Origin: Rhodosorus marinus
Lineage: Eukaryota; Rhodophyta; Stylonematophyceae; Stylonematales; Stylonemataceae
Length of the DNA: 64,000 nucleotides
NCBI GenBank assembly: GCA_029953675.1
Contig: JAMWBK010000003.1
Location: forward strand, 124,001 to 188,000
Direction: 5' to 3'
How positions within the stretch are numbered: position 1 is the first letter of the stretch; each line of letters begins with the position of its first letter. Shown piece by piece: positions 34,601 to 45,042 of this stretch. Under the pieces are notes generated by a model, which saw only the letters and a list, made by a program, of their open reading frames with translations, was not told where the DNA came from and searched no databases. Position numbers and translations under genes: made by a program.

Positions 34601-36369
34601 ATGATGGGAGGTTCTGTATTAAATCCAGGTTCTGGAAACCGGCCGCGTCCGGTGCAAGCTTTCGTCAGCGGAGGATTTCGGTTACACACATCTCGTGCAA
34701 AGGGTAGGAGAGCTGCCTGTGGTGTGAGCTCTGTTCGCATGTCAGTTATGGAGAAGGAAAGGATGGCTCAGGATTTTAAGGATGTAGATACGCGGGTCAT
34801 TGGAGCACTGGAAAAGCTAGGCTCTAGGAGGTTGACTGTCGCAGACGTGTCGTCTGTTTCTGGAACTCCTGTTCAGGAAACTGAGAAGGAGCTTCTGCTA
34901 CTTTCGCAACTCACGGGTGGAAAGCTCGAGGTATGATCCCTAGCAGTATCCGGATTTCGTTAGCTAGCTTATCTATTTTGGATCCAAAGTTCGAAGCTGA
35001 CCTTGAAAACCATGATCTGATCAAAGGTTTCGGACGATGGAGACATTGTGTACACTTTCGACAACAATGTGAGAGCTACTTTGATGAGCAACTCGCTCCG
35101 TGCCTCGATCCGGGAACAATTTGAGAAGGTATTTCGCCCCCGTTCAATATTTTGGGGTGTGATTGTGGCGTTTTTCCCGCGGATCTAAAAGGTTTCCGCG
35201 ATTCCCACGTTGAACAGGCCTGGCCGGTGCTCTTCTACTTGATTCGGATATCGTTTGGAGCGTTTCTCTTCATCTCAATTCTCACTGTGTTCGCTGCAAT
35301 CTCGATTATATCTTCCTCCTCAAGCGACCGCGACAGAGGGGAAAGGAGGGGGGATTATTACGACTCTGGGCCGGGGTTTGGAATGGGCTTTTTCAGATTT
35401 GATTTGTTCGATTTCTTCTACTGGAGCAGTTTCCAAAACACGTACTACGGCCCTCAACCGCCAAAGAATGAGCTCAATTTCTTGGAAGCGATCTTCTCTT
35501 TCGTTTTCGGGGACGGGGACCCGAACCGGGGCCTTGAAGATAAAAGATGGAGGGCCGTCGCAGCTACGATTCGAGCAAATAACGGGGCGGTCACTGCCGA
35601 ACAGTTGGCTCCATTGCTAGACCCACCGGAGGAGGGAATAAAACAGTCGGAGACCAACGTGGATGAATCGTACGTCATTCCAGCACTGCTGCGTTTCCAG
35701 GGAAGGCCGGAGGTGACGCCGGACGGGGACATTATTTATGTATTTCCGGAAATGGCCAAGAGCGGATTGAACGTGGACACTGTTCGCGACACCCGTGGGC
35801 AATATATCGAGGAGGACGAGTGGGATTTTTCGAAGGGAACGGGGACGCAAAAGTTCTTTGTCGTCGCTTTAGCGATCTTGAATCTGACCGGCGTGGTTAC
35901 GCTTGGTGGATTGCTGGGTAATCCGGTAGCACTTCGTGGTACCTCACCAGGTCTTATTGCAACGATGCAAGGCCTATTCCCGCTCCTCACAGCTTATGCC
36001 ACAACTTACTTCACGATTCCCGTCTTCCGGTGGATGTGGCAATCGAGGGAAAACGTCCAGATCCGTTTCCGCAACTCTGTCAGAAAAGCGGCAGCTTCGG
36101 TACGTTGCAGACTCCCTCTCGGTATCCCACAGTGATCCGGGTGTGGTTCTAGCTAACTGTTTTTCTGTTTTTGTCGTTTGAATTGTTTGATGTGACAGCT
36201 ATTCGTGCAGCCGAGCGAGAAATTGAGGAGGAAGGAGTTCGCCGCTCGCCAGTACACCACGGAGAGAAATGTCATCGGGGATCGTAATATGTCATTTTCC
36301 TCTGACGCAGATGTAACCCCGTCGGACGATGATGTCCTTGGACAGTTCGACAGGAAGATTAGTAGTTAG
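34601..36369 (+). CDS. plastid At5g03900-like membrane protein
   Basis: Four exons (34601-34930, 35027-35128, 35218-36099, 36199-36369) join in phase to 494 residues. It resembles the plant chloroplast protein annotated in Arabidopsis as At5g03900 (iron-sulfur cluster biosynthesis family, function unproven). Residues 1-48 are basic and Ser/Ala-rich, ending near CGVSSVRMSV, as for a transit peptide. Then come two winged-helix-like repeats: LTVADVSSVSGTPVQETEKE with SDDGDIVYTF, and later PALLRFQGRPEVTPDGDIIY with VFPEM. The first precedes a transmembrane segment (WPVLFYLIRISFGAFLFISI); a second hydrophobic region lies near VVALAILNLTGVVTLGGLL and TYFTIPVFRW. A Gly/Phe/Tyr-rich loop (FGMGFFRFDLFDFFYWSSF) separates the halves. 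The duplicated DGDIVY motif is the strongest family signal. It is followed head-to-tail by another plastid-type gene. Confidence 0.8.
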
Positions 36370-36837
36370 ATCTATTGTGGTTTCGTGTTTTGACGAAAGC
36401 ACAAGTCGCCTTGGAAGAGTCCGTGCACTGGGAAAGATAGCAGATGGAGACGCAACCCTCCAATCTGCATTTTAGCCGTCTCACCTTGCAAGCCAGCTTT
36501 GTCCGTTGAGATTGAGTTACCGCTGGCAGGGCAACATGAGAACTGAGATGATTTGCCTCAACTGCCGAATCAATTTTGTGAATAAAGCTTGGGAGACGTG
36601 CGCAAGTCCTCAAGATCATAAGGGTTACACACTTCTGATGCATCTATTCGCCCACAGCTTTTCCATTTCCAATCTGCAAGTCTTAATTTGTAGCAGCCGA
36701 ACAGGCACGCATCAGCTTTTAAAGAAAAAAGATTCACAGTGGTCAGCGTCGCGCGAATCTCGCTTTTTCGGAGATTTGCGAACGGGTCCGCTGTGCGACT
36801 TCGTTGCGAAACCAAGCAGACTCAGCCTTAGCTAGCC
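36370..36837. other. short intergenic spacer
   Basis: 468 bases between two same-strand plastid-type genes. No feature recognised; it must contain the 3' end of one and the promoter of the next. Confidence 0.4.
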
Positions 36838-37392
36838 ATGATTGACGGCTTGGAGGTGCTGGTAAGGTTCAGAGAGAGGGTAGAACGCGAAAGGGCAGGT
36901 CCTTTGTTAAATGCTAGAGGGTTGGAGCAAGTAGTTAAGCAAGCCATGTTAACAGCGTTTCAGGCAGGATGCTTCTTCCCGGGTGTGGTGGTTGGTGGTG
37001 AACAACGGCAGAACAAATGCGCTCGTATCGTTCAGCAGCTTAGGAAGAGATGTGAAATCGTTACCAGTCTGGGTCCTGGGCTTTCAGGGCTTTCCGAGGA
37101 GGGAGATGTTCCGGTACCGGACCCCAACTGCCAGAAATGCACGGGTTCGGTGAGTTTACGTCTGCTTCACTAGAGCAACAGAAATACGGACAGCCATACG
37201 ACTAACTCTTTCGTTTCTATCCTCGTTCAGGGGTACTGCGACTGTTCTGTTTGCAAGGGAACAGGGAAGGACAAGAAGGGAGGATCTATTCTTGAAAGGT
37301 GGACATGTAACACGTGCAAGGGCTTTGGATACGTTGGTTGCGAATGCATCAGCAATGCAGGGCTCACACCAGAGCAGCGAGGAACTCGATAG
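36838..37392 (+). CDS. BSD2-type DnaJ zinc-finger protein
   Basis: Two exons (36838-37149, 37231-37392) join in phase to 157 residues. The C-terminal 55 residues carry CxxC-type zinc ligands in DnaJ style: CQKCTGSGYC, CSVCKGTGK and CNTCKGFGYVGCEC, i.e. CxxCxGxG repeats, but no J domain. Stand-alone DnaJ zinc fingers of this type (BSD2 and relatives) act in chloroplasts as thiol or assembly chaperones, BSD2 itself in Rubisco biogenesis. The first 95 residues are helical and do not look like a classical transit peptide, so localisation is uncertain. The intron falls exactly in the first repeat (TGS|GYC). It ends 341 bases from the FYV7-like gene, which converges on it. Confidence 0.75.
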
Positions 37393-37732
37393 GTTAATTT
37401 GTGAAAAACTTTTCAAATGAAACACAAGGGAAAACATAATGTTTGTACTTGCTGAGTAAGGAGCGTCCTAGAGTTCTGAAGAACAACCCGCAGACGATCC
37501 GAGCTCAGAAATCAGCAGTGCATTTTCGTGCAGCTGCTGGGAGACGTGGGTATTTCGGGGCGACCAACCCAATTTCTGTCTCTTGATTCGAGGGGTCGAA
37601 TTTGAAGGCAATTACAAGACCAAGAGTGCACGCCGTTGCTATGGTCTTCTCAGGATACATCTACTTGTGCTTCACTAAGAATCTTTTTCAAGACAGCTTT
37701 TTCATCACTTCGAACTGTCATGGCATACGCAC
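37393..37732. other. convergent 3' spacer
   Basis: 340 bases between the stop codons of the BSD2-like (plus) and FYV7-like (minus) genes. Nothing further seen. Confidence 0.4.
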
Positions 37733-38382
37733 CTAGCCACCGCCATCATTCCGCTTTTTCTCCTTCTGGAGCTTGTCCAGAATGTTTTCAACCTTGTATC
37801 TGAGCTTAGGTTGCCCTTTCCCAGTAACCTTTCTGTATGCCTTTGCGGACTCTGTCCGCCTCTTATGTGCTTGCTTTAACCTCTTTCGGCTTTCCTCTGC
37901 CTCAGCAACCTGTTTCTTACGTTCAGCATCTTTCTCCTCCCGAATCCTCTGAAACTCTGCCACCTCTTTCGCGAAAGGACTCTTCTTCTTCTCCCTCCTC
38001 TTCAGCTTCTTCCCCTCAGCCGCTTCGAGAGCACTTTTAGCTAAATGCCCTCCGCCATCTGCCTCTTTAGCTTCTGAGCCATGCGTATCACCTGCAGTTC
38101 CATCCCCTAGCTCCGCAAGAAGTTTCTTGTGCACCCTCAACCTCTTGAAGCGAGCATTCTTTTCAATCCTATTCTGTTTCTGCCTTTTCTCAGCAAATCG
38201 TCGCCGCTGGTTGTCCTCTACGGTTTCCACCAAACCAAAGGACAAGAAGTTTTGCTTTAGAAATACGTCAACAGAACATCTCAGGAGCGGTTCTCCTACA
38301 TCCGCTGGTTTGTCAGCGTACCTGAACGACCGAGAACCTTGTCAATGCTGACTCCAGCATTCCTACGTTCACTTTTCACCAT
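37733..38382 (-). CDS. FYV7/CCDC59-like rRNA-processing protein
   Basis: The main exon (38254-37733) encodes a Lys/Arg/Glu-rich coiled-coil protein. Its end, RKVTGKGQPKLRYKVENILD followed by KLQKEKK, is the signature of the FYV7/TAP26 (CCDC59) rRNA-processing family, acting in the nucleolus on small-subunit pre-ribosomes. The main exon has no ATG near its 5' end. I therefore propose a 15-codon first exon (38382-38338, MVKSERRNAGVSIDK) joined across an 83-base intron with a weak GTTCTC donor, giving 188 residues. The alternative donor GTACGC at 38321 breaks phase with the normal acceptor. Family assignment is fairly safe; the 5' structure is tentative. Confidence 0.7.
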
Positions 38383-39316
38383 GATTCGAATTTAGTCCTT
38401 GGAAAGATGTTCACGTCAGGACACCGCAGCCGCAATATTCGCTAGGCCCTCCCCAAGTCTAAAAGGGATGCCCCGAAGCACATGCTGACTCGGCCGAGAG
38501 AAACGAACGGCCAATGACGTGTGGCGTTACGGTTGCTGGGAACAACGCCGCGAGGGTGTCTTTGAAGACCATGGTGCAAACCAGGAACTTTGTCCGGTGG
38601 ACTAGGAGCTGGGCAGTCTTTTCTTGGGTACTTAGTTACCGCTGTTGCGACTCTGCTGAAGCGAGGCGCTCTAGTGGACGTCAGGTTTGGTTTTTCCCAC
38701 GTTTGGGTTTTTTGACAAGGCCGTTGGGCCTCGCGTAAGAACAGGAGGGTCTCCTGTATATCGCTTCCCTCCAACAAGAGTCTAAACGATATCCGCAGAA
38801 ATGAGTACTATAGACTGCGAGTCTGTCGGGCGGCACAAGGTAGTACTACTCGGAAAGCATGCCGAACCCCAAAAATGAGGGCATGAAGCGACCCAAGCTA
38901 TCCATGGCCCGGCCGGGGGGGGGGAAGCAGTGGTGGTTTCTACAGCAGATCGGAGGCTCTGCCATACAACGCGGAAATCATCACTTTCATAGAAGCGCAC
39001 AGTATGGTTGTACATGTCAGGTGATCGGCCCGGGCTGAATCGATAGGCACTGAAGCAGAAGGACTTAATCCCCGGTCCAATTTCCTTGGCGGTTTAGTTT
39101 ATACTTTCAAACCCTCCTCACAAGATAGTTGGCCACCTCCTTCTCTCCTCTTTCTACTCCTTACACTGTTCCTTGCGCTATGACTCCTCGGACTTCACGA
39201 CATATCCTTAGCAGGTCAAATCCCTGTCAGCTTTTGTGCAAATGACTAGCTAAGCGAAAGCTCAAAGGTCCGAGTGGCGATGTAACCATCACGTCCAGCG
39301 CATACCTTTGGAACGT
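38383..39316. other. intergenic, upstream of FYV7-like gene
   Basis: No gene. It contains the FYV7-like promoter side and the 3' flank of the retrotransposon relic. A G-rich run lies near 38910-38930. Confidence 0.4.
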
Positions 39317-41416
39317 CTAAGGATGAGTGGCAATGATATCCGGTCTTAGTCGGTAGTTCTCGAAGTACCCCTCCGGTTCTTGCTTAATGTCGATGAAATT
39401 ACAGCGATTCAGCCATCGCGCCAGTTCCGTACAGATTTCGTCGTGCCTTTGGTGGTGAACCCTTTGTACGCGGTTAGTACTAAGCGTACTACCGCAACTA
39501 GTACACTTCCCGGACGTCCGTATTCCCTGTATCGGCAAACCCGACAGCTGTCATATATTCACTTGCAGTTCTGCCGTACTCAGTTTTTTCGGGCCAGAAT
39601 TCGGCCCGATCTTCCGCCGAAAAATTGCCCGTGCGATTCCAGTCTTTGGAAAGCTGCAAGGTGTGCCTCTCTGTAGAGGGTTTGTTGAATGGAACCATGT
39701 TTCCTGCTGAGGGATCGGATTCTTCTGCTCTTGGGGCTGTTTCGGTTCTCTGCTTCAGGGTGACCAGGCTCTTGATTCGTTCGGGGGCCACTGCGCGCAG
39801 TCTGCGTTGTGTTGCTGCGGCAGACGAGCGGATTTGGTCAGGAAGCTGTGCTGTTGACCTTCGAATTTTCCTCAGTTTGTGTGTGTCTGCGTGCACTTCC
39901 GAAGATGATTGCTCTTGTACCTCGGTGAGGTATGGCGATCCCCCGTTATTACCTTTGAAAGTTTCGCACCAGGCCGACTAGAAGGCGATGGGCTGAATCC
40001 GTGGTCTCGTAGCGAATCCCAGGCCCTCCCAATCGACAAGCGAGTGCGATCTGGTCTCGTGTAGGGTTTTCGTACTCAGGGTCCTCGATGGCCGTGGTAG
40101 TAGTGAGGCCTCCAAATAGCGTATCTAGGTGATAACGCGTCTGGGCGTCCGCGTCCCGTGCAAGTGTTCTTCCCAAAGGGGTAGGCGAGGCAGCGTAGAA
40201 AGTAGTCCAGTCGGGGTTCAGAACAATACCGGAACAGGGCCATTTTCGTAGTCAGTTCCTAAGGGGGCAGGTGAACTATCTCCTTAAGTAGTTTCTCGTG
40301 GTTGTTTTGTAGCCGCCGGCACTCGCTTTGGATGTAAGCGCGTGCCGTACAAGGTGTACTTGGCAAGCTGCAGTCGGGCTCCGCGTGAGGGAAGTAGAGT
40401 CTGACCCCAGTGTAGTGAATCTTTCAGTAGTTGTAGGGGCCCTACGAAGGTGATGTCATCGTGGATCGCGACAATGGTTAAATCAGGGGCTTTGTTGCTC
40501 AATGCTTCCAAGAAAGGCGCCAGGGAGAGCGCATGTAGGATCGGTCCTAGCGGATCTCCTTGTTGAACTCCCGTTGTGGCCCGAAGCGTCAAGCGATGGG
40601 TGTCGTCATGGTCTGGAACGTAGTTATCACGCCATCCGAAGAGTGTAGGAGCATCCGTGCTGTCATTTCCGTAGCCAAGCCGCTGCTTCCAGCTCGGGAA
40701 ATGGTGGTCCAGGATTTGCTTTGCGATGTGGCGGTCGATGCGGTTGAACACATTCTCGAGGTCGAGCCGTAAGACGACGGCGTCAGGTTCGCACGAGAGA
40801 TGGGCCTGGATCGCGTGTACTGATCGTTCACATCCACCGCTAACTCCAATGCCTAGTTGTAGAAGTATGAGCAGTTCGCTAACGCGGTCGGTAACCCATC
40901 GAAGGATCCACTGTGTCGCCACCTTTCTGAGTACTTCGGGGACTCCAATCGGCCGTATGCCAGGTCTCGTTTCAGCGGTTGTGTGCTCGTGGGTTTTTTG
41001 AATCGCAGTAATCTGCTGCTACGCGTTGCCCAGGTCATCGGGGGGTGCGAACTTCTCTGATGCTGTAGCTTGTTGCCGGAGAACGCGGATCAGAGCCACT
41101 TGGTCGCCCTGGGTGACCCCCTGCATGTGTTCTGCTTGGAGTCCACTAGGCCCGGGGCTGGTGCCTTGTGGAAGCCGGACTACTATCGCGAGAATACCTT
41201 CATCTGCTGCTTTTCGAGCGTTCCATCTTCTCCTGAGATTATCGGTGTCCTTGGAGAGCAGGATTTGTAGGGCTTGGTCGACATCCTCCAGTAAGAACAC
41301 TCCGTCGGGTCCGGAAAGAGTTCCTTCAGTTGGTGCCACGTAGTGTCGGTAAATGGAGCCAGTTCGGTTGCCTGTAGTCGTCGGGCCGCGTGTGAAAGGC
41401 GTCCGAGAAATGCCAA
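39317..41416 (-). mobile_element. decayed non-LTR retrotransposon (reverse transcriptase)
   Basis: Reading down the minus strand: LPQGTSPGPSGLQAEHMQG, the usual upstream RT signature (about 41180-41120); TRPGIRPIGVPEVLRK; RT motif A VLRLDLENVFNRIDR; motif B GVQQGDPLGPILHAL; motif C AIHDDITFVGP with the catalytic DD (about 40460); then thumb-like LDYFLRCLAYPFG and ACRLGGPGIRY. The 3' end (39538-39317) has KCTSCGSTL, HHQRHDEICTELARWL and RLRPDIIAT, resembling the zinc knuckle plus restriction-like endonuclease (RPD) module of R2/CRE-type elements. The copy is dead: an in-frame TAG interrupts it at 41019-41021 and there are at least two frameshifts (near 40284-40170 and 39900-39500). Ends, target-site duplication and poly-A tail were not identified. 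The catalytic motifs are intact, so decay is fairly recent. Confidence 0.85.
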
Positions 41417-42634
41417 TTTCAGGGCCTGTTTTCGGCGCCTCTGCGCCTGTTTCTAGGCTATCTCAGGTCCGCTTAGTGCAGTGCGAGGTGTCTGGTTGGA
41501 GGCGTATTTCTCGAGAGCAGTCCAGACCGTGTGTGCGTTTGATTTTTCAAAGAGTCGGGCAGCCTGTTTCCTTCCAAGACATGACGGCACTACAGAAGGA
41601 AGAATCGGAGGTGCGAACGGTGGGAGAACGATGAAGTATTTTTGATCTCCAGCGTTATTGGAAATGGAGTCGTCACCATCCCAACCAGAATCATTCCCAA
41701 GACTCGTTTGAACCTAGTTATCGGAGTCGTCTTGACTACGCTCTGGCTCGAGGAAGACCTTGTCCTCGCCAAAACCAACATAGATTCTGGTATTGGCTGG
41801 ACCTTGCTTGATAGGCTCTGAAGTAACGTCATGAATGGCATTGTCTCCAGGACTGCCGATTACATGATTCATGGCGTCTTCGCTCCGACGAGGAGATCGT
41901 TTCCGTGCCTACGCTGATGCGGAATCCTGCATAAGCAGCCCTAATCTCCTCTTCCCCATCGTCACTAAACGCAAATCGGGCATTTGGTATCCGACCACTG
42001 CGGAAGATGCCCTTCACGTTGTATCCATAATCTACAACATGTACTCCTCTCTCTCCGTGAGCCTCGTCCATACAAGGGAAAGGCCTGTCTAACAAAATAC
42101 AAGTTCTATCTCGAAGGAAGTCAACTCCATCCCCCCCACTTGCGAGCTCTTTCTAAATCAAGTGTTGTTTACTGCTCCGAACAAGAATGACTGGGCTTAT
42201 CTGGTCATCGGTCTGTGGCAAGCCGGTTGCGTAGGAGTGCACTTGCGCCATAGTGCCATGGTGAACCAGCGAATGCGCGGTTCATGGAGGGAAACAAAGG
42301 TCGCTAGTCGTGCATGCCCGTGGAGAGTTTCTCGTCGAGTTGTCAATGTGAGAATGTGACGCGGTTGGAGCTAAAGAATCAATGGACTGGGGTTACGTAG
42401 GGTTTGGGCCCGAGTTACGACGTAACCCCCGGTGGGTAGTGATGGAATTGGCCTTCGGCCTACTGCTGCCTCCAGTAGGATGCTCAGCGGTTTCGTCTAA
42501 TCGATTCTCGGTGAGAACAAAACGCCTCTGGGTTGGTGGAAGGGATCCTCAGACTGACTTTCTTTTGGGTTCGGTTTGAATAGAACCGATGGATCAGACG
42601 ACGGGTTGCGTCCTGCGTGTATGAACGTCCGTCA
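41417..42634. other. flank between retrotransposon and PIF1 gene
   Basis: It may include the 5' end of the retrotransposon relic. A minus-strand frame (41829-42095) reads protein-like in the middle (IPNARFAFSDDGEEEIRAAY) but matches nothing I know. The upstream part of the PIF1 gene is also expected here. Confidence 0.35.
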
Positions 42635-45042
42635 ATGAGCGGAAGCAATAACGGGGAGTTAGCACGATCGGACAGTATCTCGAGACTTCAGCGTATTCGA
42701 GAACCGGGTTTGCGCGGTGCGGGGAGCGATACCAGTGACACTTATCACGACATGGACTCCAGCATGAGAAATGGTAAAGGAGCTGTGCACTCGAGCAAGA
42801 TCATTGCAGAAGTGGACGACGATGTGCTAGGTCATACCTCCGAAGCCGGTTTTGAAGCGTTAGACGGTTTAGTGGACCAGAACACAGAGGAGAGTGTTCC
42901 GGAGGAAGTACAAGATCAAGTTCGCGGTTTTCTCCCGGACGACGAGGGACAGCCCCATTTCGAACTTTTGAGCTCAGAAGGAGATCTGTGCATCGACAAG
43001 GATTCTGAGGAATCTGAAGAAGAGCGTACTGGTAGTAACGAGTTGGAAACTAGCGAGACCTTGGACTTCGCTGGCGATATAGAGCAAAGGCGGTCAACCC
43101 TAAACGAAGGACAGCGAGTCGCATATGATTGCGCTATGTGTGCGCAGAATTTATTTATCACAGGGAGCGCAGGAACGGGAAAATCCTTCGTGTTGGAGCT
43201 CATTATCGACAGCTTGAGAGATCTTCACTCTTTTGATGCTGTGGGCGTAACGGCGCTGACAGGAATAGCCGCGCAAGGGATTGGTGCCTGCTCACTGCAT
43301 TGCCAGCTTGGTATTGGGATCTCGTTAGACAAGAGGAAAGCTTTCAGCCGTCTCAAGACCAAGTCTATAGCACAATTCAAGGTACTGATCATCGACGAGA
43401 TTTCAATGGCATCTGGCGAGCTTTTGGAAAATATTGACGAGCAGTTTAAGAAGATAAGAAAGTCAAATGAACCATTCGGCGGGGTTCAGATCATTTTCTC
43501 CGGCGATTTTTACCAGCTGCCTCCTGTCCCGGCTCGGAAGAAGTTCATAAGGAAGCTGCTTGAGTTTCAGCCCGCCGAGATAGACCACTACATGCTGAAT
43601 TTTGGGCTCGCTTTCCAGAGCCGAGCTTGGATGAACGGGAATATTTCGATAGTGGTGCTACGGCAGGCGGAACGTCAGAAGGATGCTTTTTTCGTTCGCG
43701 CCCTCGAGGACTTTCGACTGGGAAAGGTAGTACAAGATAACGGTGTTCATTGGTTGCAAGGGTCAAAAAATCCTAGTTTTGATCGGAATTTTCTTTCCAT
43801 AGCTAGCCTCTGACGGGTTAAATCACTGACATTTCATGCATTCTCTTTTTCAATCAGAAAACTGAGAACACTCGATGTTCCTTCCACCGGTCCAGTCGCG
43901 AGCTAGCTGATTCTGGAAGTGGAATTGTTCCAACAAAATTATTCTCTAGAAACTCGCGCGCTGACGAATTCAATGAGGAGAAGTTGGAAGAGCTTTCGTC
44001 GGATGACGGCGACTTCTCCTACGAGGCTACCGACAGAATCGTGCTCTGTAAATCCCTTCGAGATGGTATTGAAAAGAACGCGGAAGCTCTGCGCCAGATT
44101 TGCACCACTGGGAAGGAGAATCTGACAGAGAAGCAGAGGAGGAAAATGCAACTGCTTGAAAAGAAAAGTCAGGAACTTTCGAGGAAGGCAGACCAAGCCA
44201 AATTGGTGCTGAAGTCCAATAGCTTCTTCTCACACTGTCGAGCTCCCCAACTTCTGCGTCTCAAGGTTGGGGCGCAGGTTATGCTGCTAAAGAACTACTG
44301 GAATTCTGATCAGGATGAACGGTCGCTGGTGAACGGGTCGCAAGGAATCATTTCTGGGTTCACGGAAGACGAGTAAGACATGCCCGCGCAAAACCGCAAG
44401 CTTATTGATCCATTTACTATAAAAGGACTAGTGCTGGAAGCTACTCTTCCGCCCGGTGTTATGCCTTTCTTGCAATTTGTGAATGCTGAAAGTGTGAGGC
44501 GCTCATCTGGTTCATCTTTTCTTGTTCTATTTCTCCCACTTTGCAGACTTCCTATCGTTAATTTCTTTGAAGGGACTCGAATGGTTATCAAGGAATCTTT
44601 GTTCGAGTCAAGCATAGCAAACGCTGGCACTTGCTCCCGCCTTCAGATTCCGCTTATGTTGTGCTGGGCTGTCACGATTCATAAAGCGCAAGGGCAAACA
44701 CTAGACAGGCTAAGCGTTGACGTTGCCAACATGTTCGCTCCTGGCCAACTATACGTCGCGCTGAGTCGTGGCCGATCCGTAGACGGAATTGAAGTTGTTG
44801 GGGACGTGGACAGGGTGCCGCAGTACCGGAATTATGTGGTTGATAGCTTCTATGAAGACGTTGCAGATGGTGAGTTTCGTAGGACGCAATTGTGGTCTCA
44901 AAAGCGAAATACCTTGCTAGTCGACCTGTTGTCGGATATCAAGGAGAAGGAGACAAAGCAACTCGCGGCGGAGAAAGAAAACCGTAAGAAGAACAAACGC
45001 AGAAGAAAACGAAAGGGAAAGTTGCCAGCATCCGAGGGGTGA
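42635..45042 (+). CDS. PIF1: PIF1-family DNA helicase
   Basis: Three exons (42635-43726, 43858-44372, 44547-45042) give 700 residues. PIF1 helicases are 5'-3' superfamily 1B helicases that unwind G-quadruplex and RNA-DNA structures in nucleus and mitochondria. Motifs: a Q-like LNEGQRVAYD; Walker A GSAGTGKS (177-184); VGVTALTGIAAQGI (motif Ia); Walker B LIIDEISM (about 252-259); FSGDFYQLPPV (motif III); IVPTKLFSRN; LLRLKVGAQVMLLKNY; LVNGSQGIISGF; and motifs V-VI AVTIHKAQGQTLDRLSV with YVALSRGRS near residue 605. The 44373-44546 intron is supported because splicing gives the family sequence GFTEDELPIVNFFEG. The N-terminal 160 residues are acidic and disordered, and the C-terminus is a Lys/Arg-rich tail. 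The frame extends upstream without an ATG, so a 5' exon is possible. Helitron origin is unlikely, as no Rep domain is seen. Confidence 0.88.

Noticed and set aside
41829-42095. Minus-strand frame with a protein-like core (IPNARFAFSDDGEEEIRAAY)
   Set aside because: Only 88 codons, no match known to me; possibly a decayed piece linked to the neighbouring retrotransposon, but unsupported.
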